Source: Pseudoruminococcus sp964385235
GTDB taxonomy: Bacteria; Bacillota; Clostridia; Oscillospirales; Acutalibacteraceae
DNA: 64,000 bases
Reading direction: 5' to 3'
Assembly: GCA_964385235.1 (NCBI GenBank)
Contig: CAYLOD010000002.1
Coordinates: forward strand, 1 to 64,000
Under the pieces are notes generated by a model. It worked only from the letters and a program-made list of their open reading frames with translations. It was not told the DNA's origin and did not search any database. The translations under genes were made by a program, and so were the position numbers. Positions 25,187-34,266 of this stretch are shown piece after piece. Numbering within the stretch: the stretch's first letter is position 1; each line of letters opens with the position of its first letter.

Positions 25187-26095
25187 ATGTGGGAATGGCT
25201 GCAAATGGTGTTTCAAGGATTTATGGCTCTTATGAATACCTTTCGTCTTACGGACGTCCTTGATATCGTCGCTATTTCATTCATAATCTATAATCTGATC
25301 AAGCTTATCCGCGAAACAAGAGCCGCGCAGCTTGTCAAGGGTATAATTATACTTATAGTTGTATTTGCGCTGTCGTTCCAGTTCAAGCTGAAAATGCTAA
25401 GCGCACTGTTCAGCAGCTTTTTCCAGTTCTCGGTTCTCGCGGTTCTTATTTTATTCCAGCCCGAACTGAGGCGCGCGCTTGAACAGATGGGAAGAAGCAA
25501 ACTCGGAAAATACTGGACTAATATGTCGGGTACACCGAATGAGGAAACGACGATCAAGAATATCCGGCAGTGTATCGACAGCGTGGTTGATGTATGCGAT
25601 ATGTTCCACCATACAAAGACCGGCGCGCTTATCGTTTTTGAAAGGCAGACGAAGCTCGGAGAGATCGTCAATACAGGGACTGTACTTAACGCGATACCCT
25701 CTGTGCCGATTATCGGAAACATATTCTTTAATAAAGCCCCGCTCCATGACGGAGCAGTGGTCATAAGAGACGGCATGATATATGCCGCGGGCTGTATACT
25801 GCCGCTCACCAAAAACGATAATGTCAGCATTGACCTTGGCACAAGGCACAGGGCGGCTCTCGGCATCAGCGAATATTCCGACGCGATAATTGTTATTGTT
25901 TCGGAGGAAACGGGTACTATCTCCATGGCTGTCAACGGTATATTGAGCCGTGACTTTACACGGGAAACCTTAAAAAGTACGCTTTCCGAGCTTTTGCTCC
26001 CGAAAGTGCGCGATGCAGATGAAAAAATCCCGATTATTTCAGGTTTAAGAAGGGGAAGAAAAAATGAAAAAGCCGAAAAGGAAAATCAGGAATAG
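25187..26095 (+). CDS. cdaA: diadenylate cyclase CdaA
   Basis: Membrane enzyme (302 residues) that makes cyclic di-AMP from two ATP. About three N-terminal TM helices (20-110), then a DAC (DisA_N) domain with the catalytic motifs DGA (188-190, LHDGAVVI) and RHR (220-222, GTRHRAALG). The RFQPELRR-like stretch ILFQPELRRALEQ before the domain is family-typical. It overlaps cdaR by 32 nt, the standard pair in which CdaR regulates CdaA. The usual third gene, glmM, is absent: purL follows, convergent. c-di-AMP controls potassium and osmolyte transport and wall homeostasis. Confidence 0.97.
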   Translation: MWEWLQMVFQGFMALMNTFRLTDVLDIVAISFIIYNLIKLIRETRAAQLVKGIIILIVVFALSFQFKLKMLSALFSSFFQFSVLAVLILFQPELRRALEQMGRSKLGKYWTNMSGTPNEETTIKNIRQCIDSVVDVCDMFHHTKTGALIVFERQTKLGEIVNTGTVLNAIPSVPIIGNIFFNKAPLHDGAVVIRDGMIYAAGCILPLTKNDNVSIDLGTRHRAALGISEYSDAIIVIVSEETGTISMAVNGILSRDFTRETLKSTLSELLLPKVRDADEKIPIISGLRRGRKNEKAEKENQE

Positions 26096-27371
26096 TTTCA
26101 GCTTAAATAAGCTGCTTTATAACGACAAATTCATAATGTGCTTTTCTATATTCGCGGCTTTTGTACTTTGGATCATAGTTTCGTCTACTTCGTCTGACCC
26201 CGATGTAAAAACTATTACCGATATTTCAATCAGCATACCCAATATTTCAAACGAGCTTCAGGTTATTTCGCAGGACAAGGATATCAAGGCGGAAATACGG
26301 GTAAAAGGAAACAAGATTATAATAGGCTCGATACAGAGCAGCGATATATTGGTGACGGCTGATGTTTCGGAGGTTACTGAACCCGGCAAGTATAAGCTTA
26401 AGCTCAGCGCGAAAAAGCAGGGCGTCATGAGTGACTACGAGTTCGATTCAACCGTATCTCCGTCAACGATTGACGTGTATGTTGACAGGAACATCGAAAA
26501 GGAGTTTACTATCGAGGAAAGTGTTGAAGCTAAAGCGGACGGGACACATCTTCTGAATCCGAAGGAGCTGGCAAATAATACGGTCAGGATTTCCGGAGCG
26601 GAAAGCGTGATAAACAGGATAAAGACTGTAAAGGCGGAATATGTCGCGGCGGAAACTCTGACAAAAACCGCTGTATTTAACGCGCCGCTTCATTTATACG
26701 ATGAAAACGGTCTGGAGGTCGTGAGCGACTATATCACCCCTCAATTTACGACGGTTGAGGTCACAGTTCCCGTTCTCAAGGTAAAAAATGTTCCTATAAG
26801 AGTTGAGTTTACAAATATTCCCGACACGTGGGAAATGCCGAGTGATTGGATCAAGATAAGCTCTCCGCAGAGCGGCACTGTTCCGCTCGCGGCAACCGAT
26901 GAGGTGCTGGACGGAGTAACAGAGATAAGGACCGAGCCGATAGATTTGTCGCAGATTTCTCTGGATAAAACGACTTTAAACGATATAGCTATAGAAGTTC
27001 CGGCATCTTGTACAAACGTCGCCCGCGTCGAGAAAGTAACGCTCAGCCTTAACATGAAAAACTTTACCTCAAAGAAATTCGCGGTTAAAAACGTGCAGCT
27101 TCGTTCCGACGTTGACGGAGTTACGGGAAAGCTTTCGGGTCAGGATTTCAATGTTACTATAATAGGTCCGTCCGATGAAATAAAAGGTCTGAAAGCGTCT
27201 GATGTGGTTCTGTACACGAATCTTTCGGAATCCGAGTCGACCGCCGCGTTCATAACAAAGCCGCTTCAGATCAGCATAGAGGGCTACAAGTCGTGCTGGT
27301 GGAGCTATTCGGACGGAGAGAACAACGCGACCTTTACTATTTCAAAGAAAAAGAATACAAGCTCTCGATAG
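26064..27371 (+). CDS. cdaR: CdaR regulator with YbbR domains
   Basis: 435 residues: one N-terminal TM helix (about 25-45) and roughly four extracytoplasmic YbbR repeats, recognisable by recurring VDV/VEVTVPV strands about 85-95 residues apart. CdaR binds and modulates the diadenylate cyclase encoded just upstream; the start codon lies inside cdaA (32-nt overlap), which indicates translational coupling. It is followed directly by a strong bidirectional terminator. Confidence 0.93.
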   Translation: MKKPKRKIRNSFSLNKLLYNDKFIMCFSIFAAFVLWIIVSSTSSDPDVKTITDISISIPNISNELQVISQDKDIKAEIRVKGNKIIIGSIQSSDILVTADVSEVTEPGKYKLKLSAKKQGVMSDYEFDSTVSPSTIDVYVDRNIEKEFTIEESVEAKADGTHLLNPKELANNTVRISGAESVINRIKTVKAEYVAAETLTKTAVFNAPLHLYDENGLEVVSDYITPQFTTVEVTVPVLKVKNVPIRVEFTNIPDTWEMPSDWIKISSPQSGTVPLAATDEVLDGVTEIRTEPIDLSQISLDKTTLNDIAIEVPASCTNVARVEKVTLSLNMKNFTSKKFAVKNVQLRSDVDGVTGKLSGQDFNVTIIGPSDEIKGLKASDVVLYTNLSESESTAAFITKPLQISIEGYKSCWWSYSDGENNATFTISKKKNTSSR

Positions 27372-27378
27372 CCGGCAT

Positions 27379-27420
27379 AAAAATCCGCGGCAGTGCTTTT
27401 TACTGCCGCGGATTTTTATT
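27379..27420. terminator. bidirectional terminator between cdaR and purL
   Basis: A 16-bp perfect stem, AAAAATCCGCGGCAGT (27379-27394) with ACTGCCGCGGATTTTT (27402-27417), with A and T tracts serving both strands. Confidence 0.95.
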
Positions 27421-27448
27421 GTTTAATAATGAGCTTGCCCCGTTATTA

Positions 27449-30400
27449 TTATTTAAAATAGCTTACGCCGCTTTCAAATATCCTCTGATCCTTTTCAAAG
27501 GGAATGTTTTTGCAGAGGTTATCGCCCTTGCGTTCAGAGTGTCCCATTTTGCCTAGAATCCGTCCGTCGGGACTTGTTATTCCCTCGACGGCGCATACCG
27601 AGCCGTTCGGATTGAACTCTATGGTATCAGCCTGTCTGCCGTCAAGGTCAACATACTGTGTTGCGATCTGTCCGTTATCAATGAGCTTTTCGAGCATATC
27701 GTCGGTCACGACAAATCTTCCCTCGCCGTGAGAGATCGGGACAGAGAATATATCGCCCGCGTTTACCTGAGAGAACCACGGCGATTTTACCGAGGTGACG
27801 CGTGTATATGCCATATGTGAGATATGTCTGCCGATAGTGTTGAAGGTCAGCGTCGGGTCGTCGGCTTTAAGCTCACGGATTTCGCCATAGGGTACAAGAC
27901 CGAGCTTTATAAGCGCTTGGAAGCCGTTGCATATGCCGAGCATCAGACCGTCACGCTGCTGAAGAAGTCTTGACACAGCCTCACTCACTCTCGGATTTCT
28001 GAACGTGGTCGCTATAAACTTACCCGAGCCGTCGGGCTCATCGCCGCCGGAAAAGCCTCCGGGGAGCATGATTATCTGTGACTCGCCGATAAGCCTTACC
28101 ATTTCCGCGATGGTTTCCTCGATAGCGGAGGGAGTCAGGTTTTTGACGATAAGCAGCTTCGGCTCCGCGCCCGCCTTAGCAAACGCCCGCGCCGTATCAA
28201 CCTCGCAGTTTGTTCCCGGGAATACGGGGATAAATACCTTGGGCTTCGCCGTCCTGATAACTGGAGAGACTGTACCGCGCTCGGAATAAAGCGGAACTTC
28301 TCTTTTGTTCGGCGGACAGTATGACTTTGTCGGGAATACCTTTTCCAGCTTAAAGCTCCATTCTTCTATAAGCTCATCTATCGTGAGGACTTCACCGTTT
28401 ACAGTTATCGTTTCGTCCCTGACAGTAGTACCGAGCTCATAGTAAAGAATGTCGGAAATTTCGGCGCCGTCGGCAAGCTCAACGACAAATGAACCGCAGA
28501 GCGGGGCGAAAAGCTCTTTTGCCGTAAGGGTATTATTAAACACAAAGCCGATCCTGTTCCCGAAGCACATTTTTGCGACTGCCGCTGCCGCGCCGCCCTC
28601 TCGAACCACCGATGATGCGAGTATCATTCCGTCATTGGCGAGCCTGTATACCTCTCTGTAAACAGATTTCAGCTTTTCCCAGTCGGGCAGACCTGTTTCC
28701 CTGTTTTCGGGAAGCGGGATATATACGACCCTCGAATCCGCCTTTTTAAATTCGGCTGAAATTGTTTTTGACGCTTTGGTCATTGTCACGGCAAAGCTGA
28801 CAAGTGTAGGGGGAACGTCCAGATCCTCAAACGAGCCGGACATACTGTCCTTGCCGCCGATAGACGGGACTCCCATATTTATCTGCGCTGTCAGTGCGCC
28901 GAGGAGAGCAGCCGCGGGTTTGCCCCAGCGTGACGGGACATCGTGAAGTCTTTCAAAATATTCCTGAAATGTAAGCCTTGCCTTAAGCGGGTCGGCGCCT
29001 GTCGCGGCGAGCTTGGAGAGCGATTCCGCGACGGCGTATGCCGCTCCGTGGAACGGGCTCCAGCGGGAAATGCCGGGAATATAGCCGTAGCTCATAGCCG
29101 TAGCGTCGTCGGTTTCACCCTCAAGGAGCGGTATTTTCGCAACCATTGCGTCCTCGGGCGTAAGCTGAGTTTTGCCTCCAAAGGGCATTATTACAGTCGC
29201 CGCGCCTATGCTCGCGTCGAATCTTTCCGCAAGTCCCCTCTGTGAACAGCATTCAAGGCGTGAGAGGTTCTTTTTAAACGCGGTTTTTATGTCCGATCCC
29301 TCAAGAGCCGCGGGAACAGAGCTTCTGTAGCAGTTATCAGGGTCGGGAGCGGATATGTATGCCTCAGAGCACTGTGTTACGCCGTTTGTGTTGAGAAATT
29401 CACGGCTGAGGCTGACGATAACATCGCCCCGCCATTTCATAGTGAGCCTCGGATTTTTTGTGACTGTCGCGACGGGGTATGCTTCGAGATTTTCCTCGCC
29501 CGCGAGTGCGATAAAAGTATCAACATCGCCCTTATCGAGTACGACAGCCATTCTCTCCTGAGATTCCGAGATTGCAAGCTCCGTGCCGTCAAGTCCCTCG
29601 TATTTCTTGCGAACCTTGTCGAGGTCAATGTCAAGTCCGTCCGCAAGCTCGCCGATCGCTACACATACGCCGCCCGCGCCGAAATCGTTGCAGCGCTTTA
29701 TCATTTTTGCGGCCCTTTCGTTACGGAACAGACGCTGTATCTTCCTTTCCGTCGGAGGATTACCCTTTTGTACTTCCGCTCCGCAGGTTTCGATTGAGTC
29801 GAGCGTGTGAGCCTTGGAGGAGCCTGTCGCGCCGCCGCAGCCGTCACGGCCTGTTCTTCCGCCGAGCAGCACGATTATATCCCCCTCGCAAGGAACACCT
29901 CGGACAACGTTTTCCTTGGGTGACGCGCCTATGACCGCGCCGATCTCAAGCCTTTTCGCGGCATATCCCATATCGTAGAGCTCCGTTACCTGCCCCGTAG
30001 CAAGACCTATCTGGTTTCCGTAGGAGCTGTATCCCTGAGCCGCTCCTGTTGTGATTTTCCTCGTCGGGAGTTTGCCCTTCATAGTCTTTTCAAATGGCAG
30101 CGTCGGGTCGCCCGAGCCTGTAACGCGCATCGCTTGATAAACATAAGCGCGCCCCGAGAGAGGATCTCTTATCGCGCCGCCGAGGCACGTTGCCGCGCCG
30201 CCGAACGGTTCAATCTCCGTCGGGTGGTTATGAGTTTCATTTTTAAACTGTACGAGCCATTGTTCTGTTTTGCCGTCAACGGTGACGGGAACTTCAATCG
30301 AACAGGCGTTGATCTCCTCGCTGACGTCGAGATCGGGGATAAGACCGCGCTTTCTGAGCAGTTTCATACCGATGACCGCCATATCCATCAGCGATACATC

Positions 30401-31213
30401 TCGTTTTGTGTCCGCTCCGTAAAGCTCATCTCTTGCGGCGCAGTATTCTTTCAGCGCGCTCTCGATCGCTCCCGTAAGCGCTCCCTTTTCTATCTCGATT
30501 TTCTCAAGACGTGTGAGGAACGTTGTGTGCCGGCAGTGATCCGACCAATATGTATCTATAACACGCAGTTCCGTAACAGTCGGGTCGCGGTGTTCCTCGT
30601 CACGGAAATAGTCGCGGCAGAATTTGAGGTCGGCAAGCGTCATAGCAAAGCCCATTGAGGAATAATACTTCTCCATCTCTCCGTCGTCCCATACGGTAAA
30701 GCCGTCTATAACCGCGACGCTGTCGGGAATATCCGCTTTTATATCAAGGCTTTCGGGCTTCTCAAGTGAAGCGGGGCGGGACTCGACGGGGTTAATGAGA
30801 TAGCCTTGTATTTTTCTGAAGTCCTCCTCCGAAATATCTCCCGAAACGGCTATTACCTTAGCGGTGACGACCTGCGGTCTTTCTCCCTGAGTGAGAAGCT
30901 GAACACACTGCGCGGCAGAGTCGGCTCTTTGGTCATACTGACCGGGCAGATATTCCATAGCGAAAACCTTATATTCATCTCCGAGGACGATTTCTTCATT
31001 ATATAACATATCGGCGTTTGTTTCGCTCAGGATAGTATTTTCAGCCTTTTCGAGGTTTTCTCCGTCAAGTCCCGAAATATCGTAGCGGTTGAGAACTCTC
31101 ACGGATTCGACATTTTTCAGACCGAGATTTTCTCTTAAATCCGACAGAAGATTTACCGCTTCGACATCGAAGCCCGGGCGTTTTTCAACAAATATTCTTT
31201 TGACTTCTGACAT
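27449..31213 (-). CDS. purL: phosphoribosylformylglycinamidine synthase, long single-chain form
   Basis: Purine biosynthesis step 4: converts FGAR, glutamine and ATP to FGAM. 1,254 residues, i.e. the fused form that carries both the synthetase and the glutaminase, rather than the PurS/PurQ/small-PurL set. The synthetase part has KNETHNHPTEIEPFGGAATC and a duplicated AIRS-like half. The C-terminal amidotransferase has FPGTNCEVDTARAF, the nucleophile C1095 (LGICNGFQ) and H1225/E1227 (MGHSER). Its N-terminal region is the divergent clostridial type. It is monocistronic here, away from other pur genes, with a candidate promoter and no purine riboswitch visible. Confidence 0.97.
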   Translation of the reverse strand: MSEVKRIFVEKRPGFDVEAVNLLSDLRENLGLKNVESVRVLNRYDISGLDGENLEKAENTILSETNADMLYNEEIVLGDEYKVFAMEYLPGQYDQRADSAAQCVQLLTQGERPQVVTAKVIAVSGDISEEDFRKIQGYLINPVESRPASLEKPESLDIKADIPDSVAVIDGFTVWDDGEMEKYYSSMGFAMTLADLKFCRDYFRDEEHRDPTVTELRVIDTYWSDHCRHTTFLTRLEKIEIEKGALTGAIESALKEYCAARDELYGADTKRDVSLMDMAVIGMKLLRKRGLIPDLDVSEEINACSIEVPVTVDGKTEQWLVQFKNETHNHPTEIEPFGGAATCLGGAIRDPLSGRAYVYQAMRVTGSGDPTLPFEKTMKGKLPTRKITTGAAQGYSSYGNQIGLATGQVTELYDMGYAAKRLEIGAVIGASPKENVVRGVPCEGDIIVLLGGRTGRDGCGGATGSSKAHTLDSIETCGAEVQKGNPPTERKIQRLFRNERAAKMIKRCNDFGAGGVCVAIGELADGLDIDLDKVRKKYEGLDGTELAISESQERMAVVLDKGDVDTFIALAGEENLEAYPVATVTKNPRLTMKWRGDVIVSLSREFLNTNGVTQCSEAYISAPDPDNCYRSSVPAALEGSDIKTAFKKNLSRLECCSQRGLAERFDASIGAATVIMPFGGKTQLTPEDAMVAKIPLLEGETDDATAMSYGYIPGISRWSPFHGAAYAVAESLSKLAATGADPLKARLTFQEYFERLHDVPSRWGKPAAALLGALTAQINMGVPSIGGKDSMSGSFEDLDVPPTLVSFAVTMTKASKTISAEFKKADSRVVYIPLPENRETGLPDWEKLKSVYREVYRLANDGMILASSVVREGGAAAAVAKMCFGNRIGFVFNNTLTAKELFAPLCGSFVVELADGAEISDILYYELGTTVRDETITVNGEVLTIDELIEEWSFKLEKVFPTKSYCPPNKREVPLYSERGTVSPVIRTAKPKVFIPVFPGTNCEVDTARAFAKAGAEPKLLIVKNLTPSAIEETIAEMVRLIGESQIIMLPGGFSGGDEPDGSGKFIATTFRNPRVSEAVSRLLQQRDGLMLGICNGFQALIKLGLVPYGEIRELKADDPTLTFNTIGRHISHMAYTRVTSVKSPWFSQVNAGDIFSVPISHGEGRFVVTDDMLEKLIDNGQIATQYVDLDGRQADTIEFNPNGSVCAVEGITSPDGRILGKMGHSERKGDNLCKNIPFEKDQRIFESGVSYFK

Positions 31214-31266
31214 TTCACTACCAATCCTTTCAGCATAATGAAATTATGACATTATCATTATTCTAC

Positions 31267-31295
31267 CACATATCGCCGTTCGGGTAAAGTGTCAA
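31267..31295 (-). promoter_or_regulatory. candidate promoter of purL
   Basis: Minus strand: TTGACA (31290-31295), 17-bp spacer, TATGTG (31267-31272). A better -10, TAGAAT, lies at 31260-31265 but at a 24-bp distance, so the exact -10 is uncertain. Confidence 0.5.
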
Positions 31296-31458
31296 AAAAG
31301 TTTTTCCCGATAAATGAGTATTTGTGCTTGTCACCGACATATACCCGCGAATCTGCGGGAGCTGTTATTTATTAAAGTTCTTGAAAGGAAACAAATATAT
31401 ATAATGCCATGATACTATAAAAGAAAATAAACTTTAAAGCTACAGGGGGAACATATAG

Positions 31459-31920
31459 ATGAGGACTATTTCAAGCTTTACGGTAAACCATGATATTCTC
31501 GATGTCGGAATGTACACCTCGCGCGTTGACGGCGACATCGTCACATATGATATACGCATGAAGAAACCGAACGCGGGCGAGTACCTTGACGATAACGGAC
31601 TGCATACGTTCGAGCATCTTTTTGCAACATACGCGAGAAATTCCGCGTTTTCGGAAGGTGTGGTTTATGTAGGACCGATGGGGTGCAGAACGGGCTTTTA
31701 CCTACTTGTGCGGGACAGTGTTTCACCACGGGATGCCATAAGCCTTGTTTATGACGCGATGAGGTTTATCGCGGACTTTGAGGGAGAAATACCCGGAAGC
31801 GCAAGGCGTGAATGCGGGAACTATGCCGCACATGACTTGATCGCGGCTAAAAAATACGCGGTTGATATGCTGCCCGTTATTGAGAGCTGGACTACAGATA
31901 AGCTTGTTTATCCCGAATAA
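31459..31920 (+). CDS. luxS: S-ribosylhomocysteine lyase LuxS
   Basis: Cleaves S-ribosylhomocysteine to homocysteine and the AI-2 precursor DPD, in the activated methyl cycle. 153 residues, the usual length. Metal ligands H49, H53 (HTFEH) and C119 (RRECGNY), catalytic E52 and C76 (MGCRTGF) are intact. A strong AGGGGG site is upstream. It lies just before an O-acetylhomoserine sulfhydrylase gene, which has its own promoter; both make homocysteine, so the pair forms a small sulfur-amino-acid block. Confidence 0.97.
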   Translation: MRTISSFTVNHDILDVGMYTSRVDGDIVTYDIRMKKPNAGEYLDDNGLHTFEHLFATYARNSAFSEGVVYVGPMGCRTGFYLLVRDSVSPRDAISLVYDAMRFIADFEGEIPGSARRECGNYAAHDLIAAKKYAVDMLPVIESWTTDKLVYPE

Positions 31921-31973
31921 AAGCATAAACCCGGTTATTCCTATCAGTATTATAGGAATTATTTAAAAAGGCA

Positions 31974-32002
31974 TTGACAACGCTCCGAAAGTGTAGTATA
32001 AT
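31974..32002 (+). promoter_or_regulatory. consensus sigma-A promoter of the sulfhydrylase gene
   Basis: TTGACA (31974-31979), 17-bp spacer, TATAAT (31997-32002): a perfect consensus. It implies a leader of about 175 nt before the gene. Confidence 0.92.
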
Positions 32003-32046
32003 GCAAAACATAGTAATTTTATATGAATTAAAGGTCGTTGAAATCT

Positions 32047-32118
32047 ATGAATGTACCAAAGAAATTCGGTTTATACAGGTCCCGCGCGGAGCGAATGTGC
32101 GGATTGCTGTATTATTGA
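32047..32118 (+). CDS. putative 23-residue leader peptide
   Basis: Within the long leader, an ATG frame encodes MNVPKKFGLYRSRAERMCGL then LYY and a TGA. It is basic, with a single Cys preceded by Met. The ribosome site is weak (AAAGG about 12 nt upstream). Downstream, CCCGCATACCGCGG can pair alternatively with CCCGCGCGG or GTGCGG in the leader ORF, which is the layout of a translation-coupled attenuator. The frame also stays open past the TGA for 10 codons to a TAA. Whether it is translated is unknown. Confidence 0.4.
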   Translation: MNVPKKFGLYRSRAERMCGLLYY

Positions 32119-32183
32119 CCCGACTACGCCCGCATACCGCGGAAGAAATAAACTATAATAATTATTGAAAGAGGTAATATACA

Positions 32184-33482
32184 ATGAGCGAACTTAAAGA
32201 AAGAAATTTAAAATTTGAAACACTTCAGCTTCATGTCGGACAGGAGCAGGCCGACACCGCGACAGACGCGAGAGCGGTTCCGATTTACGCGACCACATCA
32301 TATGTTTTCCATGATTCACAGGACGCTGCCGACCGCTTCGCGCTGAAGTCGTCAGGCAATATCTACGGCAGACTTACAAACCCGACACAGGATATTTTCG
32401 AACAGAGAATAGCGGCTCTCGAGGGCGGTACCGCGGCGCTTGCGGTCGCTTCAGGCGCCGCCGCCGTTACATATACGATTCTTGCTCTTGCAAAGTCCGG
32501 CGATAATATTGTCGCCGCAAAGACGTTATATGGAGGAACATATAACCTGCTCGGGCACACGCTCCCCAATTACGGGATTGCAACAACATTTGTAGATCCC
32601 GACGAGGAGGGCGCTTTTGAGAATGCCATTACCGAGAATACAAAGGCGCTTTATGTAGAAACGCTCGGCAACCCGAACTCCAACATCATTGACATAGAAA
32701 AGGTCGCTGAAATCGCGCACGCGCACAATATCCCTCTTGTTGTTGACAATACGTTTGCCACTCCGTATCTTCTCAGACCGTTTGAGTACGGCGCGGATAT
32801 AGTTGTTCATTCTGCGACTAAGTTTATCGGCGGTCACGGCACAGCGATCGGAGGCGTTGTTGTCGAGAGCGGAAAGTTTGACTGGGCTGCCTCCGGCAAG
32901 TTTCCGCAATTCTCCGAGCCGAACCCGTCATACCACGGTGCGGTATTTACCGAAGCGGCTCCGGGCGCGGCATTTATAACATATATCCGCGCGATACTTC
33001 TCCGTGATACGGGCGCGACTATTTCTCCATTCCATGCCTTTATCTTCCTGCAGGGACTTGAAACGCTTTCGCTCCGTGTAGAACGTCATGTTGAAAACGC
33101 CCTCAAGGTTGTAGAATACCTTAACAACCATCCTCAGGTTGAAAACGTAAATCATCCATCACTGCCGAACAGCGGTTACAAGGAGCTTTATGACAAATAC
33201 TTCCCGAACGGCGCGGGTTCTATCTTTACATTTGAAATAAAGGGTACGTCAGAGGACGCGCAGAAGTTTATTGATAGCCTGAAGGTATTTTCGCTCCTCG
33301 CGAATGTTGCCGACGCCAAGTCGCTCGCGATCCATCCCGCGACGACGACACACGGTCAGCTCAATGAAAAGGAACTTGCCGAACAGGATATTAAGCCGAA
33401 CACGATCAGGCTTTCAATAGGTACGGAGCATATCGACGATATTATATTCGACCTGGAGGAAGCGTTCAAAGCGATAAGATAA
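32184..33482 (+). CDS. metY: O-acetylhomoserine sulfhydrylase
   Basis: PLP enzyme of the Cys/Met metabolism family (432 residues) that makes homocysteine from O-acetylhomoserine and sulfide. The length (about 430, longer than cystathionine enzymes), the start FETLQLHVGQEQ and the motif IYGRLTNPTQD point to MetY rather than MetB or MetC. The PLP lysine is K213 (VVHSATKFIGGHG). It has a perfect promoter, an unusual long leader with a possible small peptide, and a strong terminator, so it is a single-gene unit likely regulated by sulfur-amino-acid supply. Confidence 0.93.
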   Translation: MSELKERNLKFETLQLHVGQEQADTATDARAVPIYATTSYVFHDSQDAADRFALKSSGNIYGRLTNPTQDIFEQRIAALEGGTAALAVASGAAAVTYTILALAKSGDNIVAAKTLYGGTYNLLGHTLPNYGIATTFVDPDEEGAFENAITENTKALYVETLGNPNSNIIDIEKVAEIAHAHNIPLVVDNTFATPYLLRPFEYGADIVVHSATKFIGGHGTAIGGVVVESGKFDWAASGKFPQFSEPNPSYHGAVFTEAAPGAAFITYIRAILLRDTGATISPFHAFIFLQGLETLSLRVERHVENALKVVEYLNNHPQVENVNHPSLPNSGYKELYDKYFPNGAGSIFTFEIKGTSEDAQKFIDSLKVFSLLANVADAKSLAIHPATTTHGQLNEKELAEQDIKPNTIRLSIGTEHIDDIIFDLEEAFKAIR

Positions 33483-33506
33483 TCTGAATATCTTTCCCGG
33501 TTAAAG

Positions 33507-33536
33507 GGGAGTACGGATCTTCCGTACTCCCTTTTT
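33507..33536 (+). terminator. terminator of metY
   Basis: GGGAGTACGGA (33507-33517) pairs with TCCGTACTCCC (33521-33531), followed by TTTTT. Confidence 0.95.
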
Positions 33537-33540
33537 AATG

Positions 33541-33866
33541 CTCAGCAGACAAAAACAGTAACAAATCCGTAACTTTTTTTGCAAAATTTCTTCAAAATAT
33601 GTTGACAAACCGAAAATTACCGACTGTTTAAAAGATTTTTGTCAAAAAATGTAGTGGAAAACTTTTCAAACATAAAAATTTGATAATTACAAGGCTTTTC
33701 ACTAAGGTTATTCACATTTTCAACCGAGTTTTCAACTTTTTTGGGGGATAACTGAAATTACAAATAGTATAATTCTTTTAAAACAAAATATAAATGAATA
33801 AAATTTGGCAAACAAGTCAATTATATTATCGAAAAATATGAAATTAATTTTGGAGGTTGTTCGTGT
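33541..33866. other. AT-rich non-coding stretch with DnaA-box-like sites
   Basis: No gene is seen. The region is strongly AT-rich with runs of T. It contains TTATTCACA (about 33709-33717; one mismatch to TTATCCACA), TTTTCCACT on the minus strand (about 33652-33660), GGGGGATAA (about 33743-33751), and repeated TTTTCAAC. A TATAAT at 33768-33773 may serve the next small gene. The DnaA-box similarity is weak and is noted only as an observation. Confidence 0.3.
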
Positions 33867-34130
33867 ATGATAAAAGGGATAAACAGGAGCATTATTGAAG
33901 TCGTCGATACGGGCAGTCTGTACTATGAGCGTGCGCTTCTTGTGATAAAGCCCGAATACGCCTGTGCCCAGCGTGATATTCTTGAGAAGGAGGCAAAAAA
34001 GCTTCTTGAAAATATGGGCGAGCCGTCATCTCTGAAGCGCGGCAATAAGCGGCTTAAAATGATTTTGACATTATGCGCGGCGGCGGTATTCGGCGCTGTT
34101 TGCGCGGCGATTATCTTTTCATTGATATAG
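33867..34130 (+). CDS. small C-terminally anchored membrane protein, unknown
   Basis: 87 residues. Not recognised. A soluble, charged N-terminal part (about 1-60) is followed by one hydrophobic helix at the C-terminus (about 64-85), so it is probably tail-anchored with the N-terminus in the cytoplasm. GGAGG is 9-10 nt upstream of the ATG, which supports a real gene. It stands alone between the metY terminator and a polytopic membrane protein. Confidence 0.7.
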   Translation: MIKGINRSIIEVVDTGSLYYERALLVIKPEYACAQRDILEKEAKKLLENMGEPSSLKRGNKRLKMILTLCAAAVFGAVCAAIIFSLI

Positions 34131-34266
34131 TCCGGTCGGAAGCCGCGCTGAATAAGTAATATAACTCCATGCCCTTTAATATATTTATAATCAGAAAATA
34201 TACATTTGATAAGGGGCTTGCCCCTGTCATTATAAATCCGCTCTGACCGAGGTATTTTGAGGGCTT

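Noticed and set aside
31974..32168. 64-codon frame overlapping the metY promoter and leader
   Set aside because: It would begin within the -35 box of a consensus promoter; the 23-codon frame further in is a better candidate.
32003..32183. SAM riboswitch upstream of metY
   Set aside because: None of the conserved S-box core segments could be found in the leader.
33541..33866. Chromosomal origin of replication
   Set aside because: No dnaA, dnaN or other origin genes nearby and only imperfect DnaA-box-like words.
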